Virus record (IMG/VR): IMGVR_UViG_3300032308_002078
Location: 101,735-165,734 of that record
Length of the DNA stretch: 64,000 bases
Strand: one strand, 5' to 3'
Source of the DNA: a virus
Positions 50,042-59,164 of this stretch are shown here, one piece after another; position 1 is the stretch's first letter; each line of letters starts with the position of its first letter. Under the pieces are notes generated by a model that made no database searches, was not told the origin of the DNA, and saw only the letters and a program-made list of their open reading frames with translations. The translations under genes were made by a program, and so were the position numbers.

Positions 50042-51903
50042 TGGGATTAATAAACCTAAAAACTGACCTTAAGTCCTTGCGATATGGGAATGACAGGATT
50101 GGAGGTGCTGATAGTGGGCAACCGTATATCACCACTGCTATTCCTGATAGGATAGGTCCTTACATAGGTACAACTGATTTTTTATTAAGAGGCGGAATTA
50201 ATACTGTAAGAGACACAGCAGCTGATGTTCAGCGTTTATCAAAAATGTTTAATGATACCAAATCACCCAATGGTATCTTATTTACAGCTAAACAACAATT
50301 ATTATCTCGTACAGCTGTTCGTACACAAACAAGTGGTATTTTAAATGAGGGTAGTTATTCACCTTTAAACACATTAGCTGAAGCGGGTGTAGTAGCTTTT
50401 GGTGGTCATTTAGTTAAACAAGGTTTAAACCCATTTGCTGATACAGGTGCTTATGCTAATAATGAAAATTTATATAGTGTTAGAGTAACACCCATAGCAA
50501 CTAACCCTAAAACTGATGTTAACCGATTAATTAATTTACTAGAAGCTAATATTGAACAACAACCAATAGTAAGAAACGGTATAACTCTTAATAATGGTAT
50601 TAATGTATTAACATATACTGGAGGACCCGGTTCTATATTAGGAGTAGGAAACACAGGTATAAGATATTCAAAAACATCAAAAACATTTTTATCCCAACCT
50701 AGTAAAAATTCTTCTTTTGCTAACAACACTTGGGTTTATAATTCTACTTTAACTAATACTCCTTTTGAGTCTACCTTAACTTCATTTGATCCTGTTTCTT
50801 TTGATCCTTTTGGACCTTTTAGTTCTGCTTCTCCTCTTTCTGCTTTAATTCAACAACCTACTCAAAATTCTCCAAATAATGAGGGAGGTATTGCTTCTCC
50901 TAATATACAAGATTTTAGAAAATTATTAAGAAAACAAACAGGTGATCTAAAACAAGATGGAAGAACATCAACTGAAAGTGGAGCCACACCTGAAGCCCCA
51001 GACTATACTATAAATAACTACGAAAAAAGAACTAACTTAGGATTTCCTGGTCAAAGAGCAGGTAAAAGTTATGCTAATTATGATAATGGAGTTAGATATA
51101 TTAATGGAGGTACAGTTTATACACCAACAACAATCCCTGGATTAGGTTCATCTCCTTCAGGTTTAGACAGAATAAATTCTGTACCAATATATAGAAGTGA
51201 ACAAGCTAGTACAGATTCTCAATTAACTGATTTAGTTGATTTTAGAATAGCTATTATTGATAATAATGCTCCTACATTTAAAACATTTTTACATTTTAGA
51301 GCATTTTTAGGAGGAATGTCGGATGCTTATCAAGCAGAATGGACACCGTTTAAATATTTAGGTAGAGGAGAAAATTTTTACACCTACAATGGTTTTACTA
51401 GACAAATGTCATTATCTTGGACAGTAGCAGCTCAATCAAAAGAAGAGCTTATTCCAATGTATAAAAAGTTAAACTACCTAGCATCTACTTTAGCTCCTGA
51501 CTATAGTCCTCAAGGATATATGAGAGGTAATATAGCCCAATTAACAGTTGGAGGATATGTTTATGAACAACCAGGTATTATAACAGGTTTAACTTATGAT
51601 ATTCAAGAAGATTCACCTTGGGAAATAGGAATAAATACTGCTGGAGGAATAGATGAGACAGTAAAACAACTACCTCATATAATAAGAGTATCCTCTTTTA
51701 ATTTTATACCAATTCAAGATTTTATACCTTCTAAACAATATCTTACATTTACTAATAATCAGGGTACTCAAGATACAAATGATGATTATGGATTTGCTAA
51801 TGGATATGGAGCTCAAAGGTTTATATCTTTAGCAGATATAGCTGATCCTTTAGCTTCAACTACTTATGGTACACCTGCTATACCTCAACCTAGAAATGCT
51901 TAA
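50041..51903 (+). CDS. Baseplate / tail-tube initiator-like protein (gp48/gp54-like)
   Basis: 620 residues. The C-terminal part (FRAFLGGMSDAYQAEWTPFK; YTYNGFTRQMSLSWTVAAQS; LAPDYSPQGYMRGNIAQLTV; GGYVYEQPGIITGLTYDIQE) reads like a tube-fold domain, which in T4 is shared by gp19, gp48 and gp54 at the baseplate. The N-terminal 340 residues are Asn/Thr/Pro-rich and unrecognised. I infer a baseplate protein that starts or caps the tube. The assignment between gp48 and gp54 is not decided from sequence. Confidence 0.66.
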   Translation: MGLINLKTDLKSLRYGNDRIGGADSGQPYITTAIPDRIGPYIGTTDFLLRGGINTVRDTAADVQRLSKMFNDTKSPNGILFTAKQQLLSRTAVRTQTSGILNEGSYSPLNTLAEAGVVAFGGHLVKQGLNPFADTGAYANNENLYSVRVTPIATNPKTDVNRLINLLEANIEQQPIVRNGITLNNGINVLTYTGGPGSILGVGNTGIRYSKTSKTFLSQPSKNSSFANNTWVYNSTLTNTPFESTLTSFDPVSFDPFGPFSSASPLSALIQQPTQNSPNNEGGIASPNIQDFRKLLRKQTGDLKQDGRTSTESGATPEAPDYTINNYEKRTNLGFPGQRAGKSYANYDNGVRYINGGTVYTPTTIPGLGSSPSGLDRINSVPIYRSEQASTDSQLTDLVDFRIAIIDNNAPTFKTFLHFRAFLGGMSDAYQAEWTPFKYLGRGENFYTYNGFTRQMSLSWTVAAQSKEELIPMYKKLNYLASTLAPDYSPQGYMRGNIAQLTVGGYVYEQPGIITGLTYDIQEDSPWEIGINTAGGIDETVKQLPHIIRVSSFNFIPIQDFIPSKQYLTFTNNQGTQDTNDDYGFANGYGAQRFISLADIADPLASTTYGTPAIPQPRNA

Positions 51904-51905
51904 AA

Positions 51906-52205
51906 ATGAATAGATATCAAAATATACCTAAAACTAAAATTGATAAAAAATTAGTATATGTTACTTCTCGTTATCCTGAAGTACCTATTACTTCTGATGA
52001 TATCTATGTTTATAGTGTTCAAGGGGATAGATTTGATGTTTTAGCTCAACAATACTATAAAAATAGTTCTTTATGGTGGGTTATATCTATAGCAAACACA
52101 GACCAATTACCTCAAAATTCTTTAGTTATACCTGAAGGATTACAAATTAGAATACCTGCTTTTTACGCTGGAATAATAAGTGCTTTTAATATAATAAATT
52201 CTTAA
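51906..52205 (+). CDS. gp53: Baseplate wedge protein, gp53/LysM-like
   Basis: 99 residues. VYVTSRYPEVPITSDDIYVY, DRFDVLAQQYYKNSSLWWVI and NSLVIPEGLQIRIP form the LysM-like fold seen in T4 gp53 and in tail protein X-like proteins. T4 gp53 is longer (196); here only the core domain remains. In T4 it joins the wedges around the hub. It lies 2 nt before the hub protein. Confidence 0.75.
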   Translation: MNRYQNIPKTKIDKKLVYVTSRYPEVPITSDDIYVYSVQGDRFDVLAQQYYKNSSLWWVISIANTDQLPQNSLVIPEGLQIRIPAFYAGIISAFNIINS

Positions 52206-52207
52206 TT

Positions 52208-55090
52208 ATGTCAAATATAATAGGGGAGGGTTTTGATCCATTTGTTAATGAACAAATTAACACAAGACAAAGAATCTTAGGTTCTGTTAATAAATCTCCT
52301 GAACAAATTGTTTGGGAAAATAGTAAAACAAGCTTTATTAAACTAGTATCATCAGCTGACTTAATAAACCTTACTAGTAGTTTTGATGGTGGATTTACAG
52401 AAGGAAAACAGTTAGCAGAAAAATATGTTTTATTTAATGGTGTAACTAATGAAATTCCAAGCACTAATCGCGGAATTGAAACCTTTCAAAGATCAGGTAT
52501 AGATACAAGAAATGTAGCTGTTAATAGGGGTGCTTATGGTTTAGGAGGTACTGAATGGGGTCTTCAACCTATGCCTGGTATTATATCAGCTGATATTAAA
52601 AGTGAAACTATGGGTTCTTTAAGAACTGGTACTGTTCAAATTAAAGCAAATAATAAAAGTCAATTTGATATAATTAGTACTTTATATTTAAGAATAGGTT
52701 ATACAATGCTTTTAGAGTGGGGTAACACTTCATACTTTAATAATGATGGAGTTTATATAACAGATAATATAACTAGTTTAGCTGATTCTTTTTTAAGCAA
52801 AAGATATAACTTTAAGGATATAAAAGATGAAGTAGGTGCTGATGTAACATATAATAATTTATTAACAGCTGTATCTATTCAACAAAAAATTTCTAACGGT
52901 AATTATGATGCTTTAATAGGTAAAGTAGTAAATTATAGTTGGGTATTTAATAGAGACGGTTCTTATACTATAACAATAATATTAAGAAGTGCAGGAGATG
53001 TTATTGAAGCTTTAAAAACAAATATTCTTCTTCCTGGAGCTCTTCCCGCCACTACTACTACAACAGAAAATACTCCTAGTACCTCAAAAACAGCGGAAGA
53101 AACTATAATAGCATTTGCTCAAAGTAGTACTATAGGAGCTAAATTTGCTGAAATTCAAAAACTAATTCCTTCTGATGGTTATTTTAATAAGTCTATAGGG
53201 GGGTTAAATGTATATCCTTTAAAAACAGAATCATCTACTGTTGATTACTTCTCTCAAAAATATAACTCTGGACAAACTCAATACTTTGTTAGGTTTGGTA
53301 CCTTTTTAAAGTTACTAGAAGATACAGCAATTCCTGTAATAGAAAACGGAAAGGAAAAAATAATAAAAGTAGGAGATATAAATAGTGAAAAAATATTAAT
53401 CTATTCCCCTCCTAGACAAGTCCCTTCAGATCCTAGAATATGTGCTTTTAAAAAAGAAACAGAATCAGGAACTATTTATCCTGGTATTTCTGATTTTATA
53501 TTTAAGCAAGGTGAAAACCAATATGGAAAACTAATGTTTTGTTATTTTAATATGGTTTTTATATTGCAATTATTAGAAGATTTAAAAGATAAAGATGGCA
53601 GAGTTTCTATTGTTTCTTTACTAAATAGTTTAATGAATGGTTTTTGTAAAGCAACAGGTAATTTTAATAGTATTACTCCTAAAATAGATTATAATACTAA
53701 TACTATAATTTTTATAGATAAAACTGCTTTACCTGATAGAGAATCTTTAATTATAAATAAAAAGTCAACTAAATTTAATGTTTATGGCTTAGAAACTATG
53801 TCAGGGTCAATAGTAGGAGGAAGTTTTATTAGAGATATGCAACTTAAAACAGAAATAACTCCTGATTTAGCTAATATGATTACTATAGGAGCTACATCTG
53901 CTGGTTATGTTACAGGAACAGATGCTATTGCTATTTCAAATTTAACTAAAGGAACACAAGATAGAATTAAACCAATTATATCTAGCCCAACATCAACTAA
54001 ATTAAGTAATGAAAAAGAAAATAAAGAAATTGTAGATACTTATCAAGAAGCTGTTGATGCTTTTTATACCTTTTTATCTACAATAACTGTTTCAACTTCT
54101 AATACTGGTCCTAGTGAAGTTTTACCTACATGGAATGAAGATGCTTTTACTAATTTTACAAGTACACAAAGACAACTTTTAGAATATGATCAAAAACAAT
54201 CTACTACTTCCGCTAGAAATATAGATAATCCTTACGCCGCATCTCCTAATAGTGGATTCTTACCTTTTAACTTAACCCTAACTATGGATGGATTATCAGG
54301 TATGAAAATTTATAACAAATTCTTTATTGATTCTAAATTCTTACCAGAAAATTATCCTGATTCTATGGAGTTTGTTATTATGAATGTATCTCATTCTATT
54401 CAAAATAATATTTGGGTAACAGTTATTACATCAGTCGCTATTCCTAGATATCCAATAGGTACAAAATATGTTAAACCTTCTTTAACACAAAAATCAAGAA
54501 GACAAGAACCAATTCAATCCCCCTTACCTTATACTAATGATCCTAAACTTTCTGATATTAGAAATGCTATAGTAAGAATAGCTAGATCTTATGTAGGGCA
54601 AATAGCTTTAGATGGTGATAAAGGATTCGCTAACGCTGATTTCCAATCTAAAATGCAATCTGTAGGATGGGGAAGTGGTAATGCTTGGTGTAATTATTTT
54701 GCTGATTTAGTATGGAAAGAAGCATACCAAGAAGTAGGAGCTAAAGACGCTAAAATTCAAAGCATCTTCCAAAATACTTTTAAAAGTTTTAATCCTAATA
54801 ACATGCCTTTAACAGGGCATTGTCCTACAACCTTTGCTAACATGAGAAAATTAGGTTATGCCGAAGTTTATATACCTGGAAAAACTATAATTAAACCAGG
54901 TGATATGGTTTTTTATAACTGTAGTCATATTTCAATAGCAGGAGTGACAGATAATAAGGGGTTTGAATCTATAGATGGTAATTATGGAGTAAATCAAGGG
55001 GGTAGTGTTAGAAATCAAGCTAAAAGAACTGAAGCTTATGCTAAAAAATATTTAAATGGTATTGGTGGAATAATTAGAGTAGTTGAATAA
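52208..55090 (+). CDS. Baseplate hub protein with C-terminal CHAP-like peptidoglycan hydrolase
   Basis: 960 residues. Residues 1-770 are a beta-rich hub-like region (SADIKSETMGSLRTGTVQIK; YLRIGYTMLLEWGNTSYFNN; MDGLSGMKIYNKFFIDSKFL), resembling gp27-type hub subunits of marine T4-like phages. The C-terminal about 165 residues form a CHAP/NlpC-P60-like domain: GNAWCNYFADLVWKEA (C828), PGDMVFYNCSHISIAGVTDN (H907) and ESIDGNYG (Asn). It would cut peptidoglycan as the tail penetrates the cell wall, replacing the lysozyme domain of T4 gp5. No signal peptide. Confidence 0.83.
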   Translation: MSNIIGEGFDPFVNEQINTRQRILGSVNKSPEQIVWENSKTSFIKLVSSADLINLTSSFDGGFTEGKQLAEKYVLFNGVTNEIPSTNRGIETFQRSGIDTRNVAVNRGAYGLGGTEWGLQPMPGIISADIKSETMGSLRTGTVQIKANNKSQFDIISTLYLRIGYTMLLEWGNTSYFNNDGVYITDNITSLADSFLSKRYNFKDIKDEVGADVTYNNLLTAVSIQQKISNGNYDALIGKVVNYSWVFNRDGSYTITIILRSAGDVIEALKTNILLPGALPATTTTTENTPSTSKTAEETIIAFAQSSTIGAKFAEIQKLIPSDGYFNKSIGGLNVYPLKTESSTVDYFSQKYNSGQTQYFVRFGTFLKLLEDTAIPVIENGKEKIIKVGDINSEKILIYSPPRQVPSDPRICAFKKETESGTIYPGISDFIFKQGENQYGKLMFCYFNMVFILQLLEDLKDKDGRVSIVSLLNSLMNGFCKATGNFNSITPKIDYNTNTIIFIDKTALPDRESLIINKKSTKFNVYGLETMSGSIVGGSFIRDMQLKTEITPDLANMITIGATSAGYVTGTDAIAISNLTKGTQDRIKPIISSPTSTKLSNEKENKEIVDTYQEAVDAFYTFLSTITVSTSNTGPSEVLPTWNEDAFTNFTSTQRQLLEYDQKQSTTSARNIDNPYAASPNSGFLPFNLTLTMDGLSGMKIYNKFFIDSKFLPENYPDSMEFVIMNVSHSIQNNIWVTVITSVAIPRYPIGTKYVKPSLTQKSRRQEPIQSPLPYTNDPKLSDIRNAIVRIARSYVGQIALDGDKGFANADFQSKMQSVGWGSGNAWCNYFADLVWKEAYQEVGAKDAKIQSIFQNTFKSFNPNNMPLTGHCPTTFANMRKLGYAEVYIPGKTIIKPGDMVFYNCSHISIAGVTDNKGFESIDGNYGVNQGGSVRNQAKRTEAYAKKYLNGIGGIIRVVE

Positions 55091-55104
55091 TAATTATAAA
55101 AAAT

Positions 55105-55737
55105 ATGGCTTATTATCCTTTATCCCAAATAACTACTAACCTATATACTAATGGGTTTGAACTTTATGATAAGTCAACAGGTGAATCTTATATTGGATAT
55201 TACTATAAATTATCTAATGGAAAATATTTTTCGGGTAAAACACCTCAAGATTTACCTAACATTGAATTAACATTAGAAACACCTACATTATATCCTTCTA
55301 AAAACACATTCAACACACCTCCCGGATATTCTATTAGTACTAATGAAGGATTTGCTAATTTTTCATACCCAAATGATTTTAACTATAGAGAATATCCAAA
55401 ATATAATCCATCCGTTAAATTCTTACCTTATTATAACCCAACACAACCTACTCAACAAGATTATCAAAACGGAGTATTCCAAAGATATTTCTGTAAGAAA
55501 ACAAATGAGGTTCAATATATTGAAATAAATAAAAATACATTTGATCAATTAGTTTTAAAAGATCCTAATATTCAATGGTCATTATATTTTCCATTTTACT
55601 TAGATTGGCAACTAACAGGTACTGAAGAACAAGTAGCGACAGTGAATAAGAAAAATACTGAGCTAACTTCATCACGTTTAAAACTCCCTAGATTATCTGA
55701 TTACTTAAAATTCGATTGGACCAAATATTATCAATAA
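55105..55737 (+). CDS. Putative baseplate/tail protein
   Basis: 210 residues. The first 50 (YPLSQITTNLYTNGFELYDK; YIGYYYKLSNGKYFSGKTPQ) resemble a domain seen in marine T4-like baseplate-region proteins. It is rich in Tyr, Pro and Asn, with YNPTQPTQQDYQNGVFQRYF in the middle, and no catalytic motif. It is the last late-type gene before the replication block and ends 2 nt before a TTTG promoter. A structural role is likely by context only. Confidence 0.68.
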   Translation: MAYYPLSQITTNLYTNGFELYDKSTGESYIGYYYKLSNGKYFSGKTPQDLPNIELTLETPTLYPSKNTFNTPPGYSISTNEGFANFSYPNDFNYREYPKYNPSVKFLPYYNPTQPTQQDYQNGVFQRYFCKKTNEVQYIEINKNTFDQLVLKDPNIQWSLYFPFYLDWQLTGTEEQVATVNKKNTELTSSRLKLPRLSDYLKFDWTKYYQ

Positions 55738-55738
55738 G

Positions 55739-55769
55739 TTTGGCCTCATAATCTTATGATGTTATATTA
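55739..55769 (+). promoter_or_regulatory. Bacteroidota-type promoter TTTGGC-N18-TATATTA
   Basis: TTTG at 55739 and TATATTA at 55763, again a 24-nt offset. It lies between the last tail gene and the DNA polymerase, 16 nt before its ATG. Confidence 0.75.
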
Positions 55770-55785
55770 ATAACAAATAAAGGTT

Positions 55786-57075
55786 ATGTTTTGGATAATA
55801 GACACAGATGAAGCACTAGAGTATTTAGTTCATAAGACGATACAAGAGGCATTCATTGAAATTATTCCTTATCATGATAATATTCACCCCGCGTTAAACG
55901 GTTTATCTTTAGTGTATATTAGGCCGTTTAACGACACAAAGGGCTATATGTTATGTATTGACCATAGTGAGACATTTTCGCTTAATAAGACAACTATAGA
56001 CGGTTTATTACGTAAGATAGGTAAGGTATGGGTACGTGATAAGAAGACAGCATTATATTATTTTCAAATTAAAGGCTTGCTTGACCTTTCCATACTCAAC
56101 CCTACGTATATACAATCGGATACTGCGGCCCATAATCATTTTTATAACTACCAAAAGAATTATCCAAAGGTCAATAAACTAATACCACTAAGCAAGCACT
56201 ACGAAAAATGTGAGCATATTTATAATCAAGTTCGTAGTGTAGTACCAAAGGAATTACCACCATATTTTGATTTTTACAACAATAAGGTAGTATTAGCATT
56301 TTTTGGTATAGAAAAAAACGGATTAAAAATAAACAAATATGAATTTGATAAACACTATGAACTCAATAATGAATGTTATTCAATTAATGATGACCGAATC
56401 TACACAAGCTACAATTTGGCTACAACAACACGTAGACCAAGTAACTCTTTTAATGGTGTTAATTTCGCAGCAATAAACAAAGAAAATGGCTCAAGGAGAA
56501 GCTTCATATCGAGTCATGGGTTTGTTGAGTTCGATATTAGTGCATACCATCCTAATATTGTCGGTCGCTTGCTTGCCTACGATTTTGGCGATGTGGATGT
56601 TCACCAAGCCTTCGCAAACCTCTACGGTACGAGTTATAAAGAAGCAAAAGAGCTTACGTTTAAACAATTATACGGAGGCGTATTTAAAGAGTATAAGCAC
56701 CTTGAATTTTTTCAACAAGTAAAAGAATTTGTAACAACAAATTGGGAAACATTTAATAACACAGGACAAGTCACTATACCAATTTCAGGTTATTGTCTTA
56801 AAAAAAGTGAGCTGGAAAATATGAATCCACAAAAACTTTTTAACTACATGTTGCAGAATGTAGAGAGTGCTATGAACACTTATATATTGATGGACATGCA
56901 TAAGTTGTTGAAGGGTAGGAAAACTAAGATTGTGCTTTACACTTATGATAGTTTCTTATTTGAGCTAGGTGAAGGGGAAGAGAGCATAGAAAATGAAATA
57001 AAACAAATATTTGATAAATATAAATTACAAACAAAAACAAGTTATGGAAAAACATATGATTTTACAGGAGAATGA
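55786..57075 (+). CDS. Family A DNA polymerase, short and divergent
   Basis: 429 residues. Polymerase A motifs in order: TTTRRPSNSFNGVNFAAINK (the 'TGRLSS..PNLQN' region), motif A VEFDISAYHPNIVGRLL (D250), motif B YKEAKELTFKQLYGG (K288 to Y296-G297) and motif C LYTYDSFLFEL (D388). Residues 1-110 could be a degenerate exonuclease fold (WIIDTDEALEYL; VWVRDKKTALYYF) but lack a full DEDD set. It is much shorter than T7 Pol (704) or Pol I. T4 uses a family B polymerase, so this is a replacement. Replication is the obvious role; another replicative polymerase outside the window cannot be excluded. Confidence 0.85.
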   Translation: MFWIIDTDEALEYLVHKTIQEAFIEIIPYHDNIHPALNGLSLVYIRPFNDTKGYMLCIDHSETFSLNKTTIDGLLRKIGKVWVRDKKTALYYFQIKGLLDLSILNPTYIQSDTAAHNHFYNYQKNYPKVNKLIPLSKHYEKCEHIYNQVRSVVPKELPPYFDFYNNKVVLAFFGIEKNGLKINKYEFDKHYELNNECYSINDDRIYTSYNLATTTRRPSNSFNGVNFAAINKENGSRRSFISSHGFVEFDISAYHPNIVGRLLAYDFGDVDVHQAFANLYGTSYKEAKELTFKQLYGGVFKEYKHLEFFQQVKEFVTTNWETFNNTGQVTIPISGYCLKKSELENMNPQKLFNYMLQNVESAMNTYILMDMHKLLKGRKTKIVLYTYDSFLFELGEGEESIENEIKQIFDKYKLQTKTSYGKTYDFTGE

Positions 57076-57079
57076 CTAT

Positions 57080-57508
57080 ATGTATGAGGGATACGATTTT
57101 GAACCCTTTAATACAATAGATTTGAATAATAAACTGTTTTGCACTTTTACGCCCTTAGAAAACTTGGAAAGTTTAATAAGCGAATTAACAAGGGCATATA
57201 CTATAATGTATAATAAAATGTTTGTGCTTTATGTTAAAAGCACAGATGAATATGTTGTCACATATAATGTTGAACAAGGCAATGTAGAAGGTATTCCAAT
57301 GAACACTATTTTGGTTCATAGGAAAAAAGAGACAAATACCTTATATACAATTAATGCTTTAAATGATTTGATTAAAAAATTGAACGGTGGTGTGGTTGAT
57401 CCATCTTACCGTGTAAATTGGCAACACTATAAAAATTGTATTTTGTTAACCAACCATAACGAGTTGAAACAATTGAATACAAAAGTTTATAAGATTGTTG
57501 AGCTTTAA
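57080..57508 (+). CDS. Hypothetical protein downstream of polymerase
   Basis: 142 residues from ATG 57080, chosen because an AGGAG lies 9 nt upstream (57066-57070), a rare clear Shine-Dalgarno here. Upstream in-frame ATGs at 57044 and 57056 would overlap the polymerase end. The sequence (MYEGYDFEPFNTIDLNNKLF; LESLISELTRAYTIMYNKMF; YRVNWQHYKNCILLTNHNEL) is not recognised and has no visible motif. It is probably co-transcribed with the polymerase. Confidence 0.6.
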   Translation: MYEGYDFEPFNTIDLNNKLFCTFTPLENLESLISELTRAYTIMYNKMFVLYVKSTDEYVVTYNVEQGNVEGIPMNTILVHRKKETNTLYTINALNDLIKKLNGGVVDPSYRVNWQHYKNCILLTNHNELKQLNTKVYKIVEL

Positions 57509-57509
57509 A

Positions 57510-57517
57510 TATTTATA
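57510..57517 (+). promoter_or_regulatory. TATTTATA late-type motif
   Basis: Exact octamer, 5 nt before ATG 57523, within TTTAAATATTTATAATCACATG, like the motif before genes 10789 and 15529. Confidence 0.5.
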
Positions 57518-57522
57518 ATCAC

Positions 57523-58209
57523 ATGAGAAAAGCAGATAATTTTGATCCTAGTAAGTGGTTAATAGAAAATAAAATCACTACTCAATCTAGATTAAATGAA
57601 AATAAACTCTCTTACAGAGACCTAAAACCAGGTAATGTTTATCGTTATGATATTGAAATACAACAAGGTCCTATGGAAGGTGAAAAATTTACCGCAGATG
57701 AAGAATTTATTGGAAATGATGGTTATAATTTAATATTTAAAATAACCAAAATATACACTCCAGAAACAGCAAAGTATTTAGGTAAAAAAATAGGAGATAC
57801 AAGCAGAACAGGAGAAGGAGCTATTTCTAGAGATTATTCTGAAATAAAATTAGAAAACAAGTTAACACCTGCTTCTCAAAAAGTAAATGAGGATTCAATG
57901 TCTAATTTTGAAATAGGAGATAAGTTTAAAATAACCAAATCCCCAGACTCTAAAATAATGCAATACTTAAAAAGTGCAGTTTCTGCATTTTATGATAGAA
58001 AAATTCAACCACAAGTTGGAGATGTTTTTGAAGTATTACCTAATGAATTTAAAGAATTTGAGGGTAAAGAATACACTTTAAAAAATATAAATAGGCCAGA
58101 AGAATTTATAAAAGCGTTAGGACCAATCGCCGACGAAGCTATAGTCTCTATGCCTAAAAAATGGGTTGATGCTTTGTATTCTAAAGGATATTTTACAAAA
58201 GTAAATTAA
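57523..58209 (+). CDS. Putative capsid-targeted protein
   Basis: 228 residues. The leader FDPSKWLIENKITTQSRLNE is amphipathic, ends in an LNE site and resembles the leaders of putative head-internal proteins in the first 16 kb. Two similar domains may follow (LKPGNVYRYDIEIQQG...; FEIGDKFKITKSPDSK... with VGDVFEVLP), each starting with a '(x)G(D/N)xxx(I/F)' strand. This gene sits inside the replication region yet carries a late-type motif 5 nt upstream, so I infer a virion payload. Function unknown. Confidence 0.66.
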   Translation: MRKADNFDPSKWLIENKITTQSRLNENKLSYRDLKPGNVYRYDIEIQQGPMEGEKFTADEEFIGNDGYNLIFKITKIYTPETAKYLGKKIGDTSRTGEGAISRDYSEIKLENKLTPASQKVNEDSMSNFEIGDKFKITKSPDSKIMQYLKSAVSAFYDRKIQPQVGDVFEVLPNEFKEFEGKEYTLKNINRPEEFIKALGPIADEAIVSMPKKWVDALYSKGYFTKVN

Positions 58210-58218
58210 AAATAATAA

Positions 58219-58239
58219 GAGCCCTTCAAAAGAGGGCTC
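58219..58239 (+). terminator. Hairpin terminator (weak T tail)
   Basis: Stem GAGCCCT / AGGGCTC with a 7-nt loop, followed by AACTTAACTT instead of a T run. It lies between a late-type gene and the gp32 promoter. Confidence 0.6.
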
Positions 58240-58246
58240 AACTTAA

Positions 58247-58278
58247 CTTGGTTATACAATACCTCGTTCTTATATTTC
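58247..58278 (+). promoter_or_regulatory. Bacteroidota-type promoter CTTGG-N-TATATTTC
   Basis: CTTG at 58247 and TATATTTC at 58271 keep the exact 24-nt offset of the four TTTGGC promoters, and the -7 box is closest to TAnnTTTG. It precedes gp32 with a 26-nt gap. Confidence 0.65.
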
Positions 58279-58304
58279 CGACATTAAACAAATAAATAAA
58301 AATC

Positions 58305-59141
58305 ATGGATATTAATGCTCTAAAACAACGACTAAACACATTACAGTCGACGAACACACCAGGCAAGAAAGAAAAAATTGATTACTCAAAAGTTTACTGG
58401 AAACCAAAAGAAGAAGGAAAGTATCAAATTCGTATTGTTCCTTCAAAATTGAATCCACAAAACCCATTTCAAGAGGTTTTTGTACACTATGGATTTTCAA
58501 AATTCCCTATCTACGCCTTAACTAACTGGGGTGAAAAAGACCCAATCGTAGAATTTGCTTCACAACTAAGAAAAACTAATGAAAAGGACAATTGGGTTCT
58601 AGCTAAAAAGTTAGATCCTAAAATGAGAGTTTTTGCTCCTGTAGTTGTTAGAGGTGAAGAAGAAAAAGGAGTACGTCTTTGGGAATTTGGTAAAGAAATT
58701 TACATGCAACTTTTGGGTATCGCAGAAGATGAAGACTATGGAGACTACACAGACATTCATGAAGGTAGAGACTTCACAGTAGATGTAGTTAAAGGTGACA
58801 TTGGTGGAAGACAAGGTCTTAAATCATCAATCAGAATCAAACCTAAAACAACTCCATTGAATGCTGATGCGTCTTTAATTAAATCATTCCTTAATGAACA
58901 ACCTGTATTGTTAGAAATTCAACGTAAAATGGATTTTGAAGCAATTAAGGAAGTATTGCAAAACTGGTTGGCACCAGAAGATGCAGAAGGTGATGTTGAT
59001 GAGGATGTAGAAGAAACACCAGTAGAAGTAGCTCCGGTTAAAGCTTATGCTTTGAAAACACCATTAGCTACTAAAGCTAACAAAGCTGAAAAATTTGATG
59101 CTTTGTTTGACGAAGATGAGGACAACGATTTGCCTTTCTAA
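58305..59141 (+). CDS. gp32: Single-stranded DNA-binding protein (gp32-like)
   Basis: 278 residues. The N-terminal MDINALKQRLNTLQSTNTPG (cooperativity arm) and the core KVYWKPKEEGKYQIRIVPSK with FVHYGFSKFPIYALTNWG match T4-like gp32. A zinc-binding Cys set of T4 gp32 is not evident. The C-terminal AEKFDALFDEDEDNDLPF is an acidic tail ending in DLPF, much like bacterial SSB tips (DDDIPF) that recruit repair proteins. It coats replication-fork ssDNA and is expected to bind UvsX, helicase and polymerase. It heads the recombination-replication operon. Confidence 0.88.
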   Translation: MDINALKQRLNTLQSTNTPGKKEKIDYSKVYWKPKEEGKYQIRIVPSKLNPQNPFQEVFVHYGFSKFPIYALTNWGEKDPIVEFASQLRKTNEKDNWVLAKKLDPKMRVFAPVVVRGEEEKGVRLWEFGKEIYMQLLGIAEDEDYGDYTDIHEGRDFTVDVVKGDIGGRQGLKSSIRIKPKTTPLNADASLIKSFLNEQPVLLEIQRKMDFEAIKEVLQNWLAPEDAEGDVDEDVEETPVEVAPVKAYALKTPLATKANKAEKFDALFDEDEDNDLPF

Positions 59142-59164
59142 TTAAAAAACAATAAAAGTTATTT

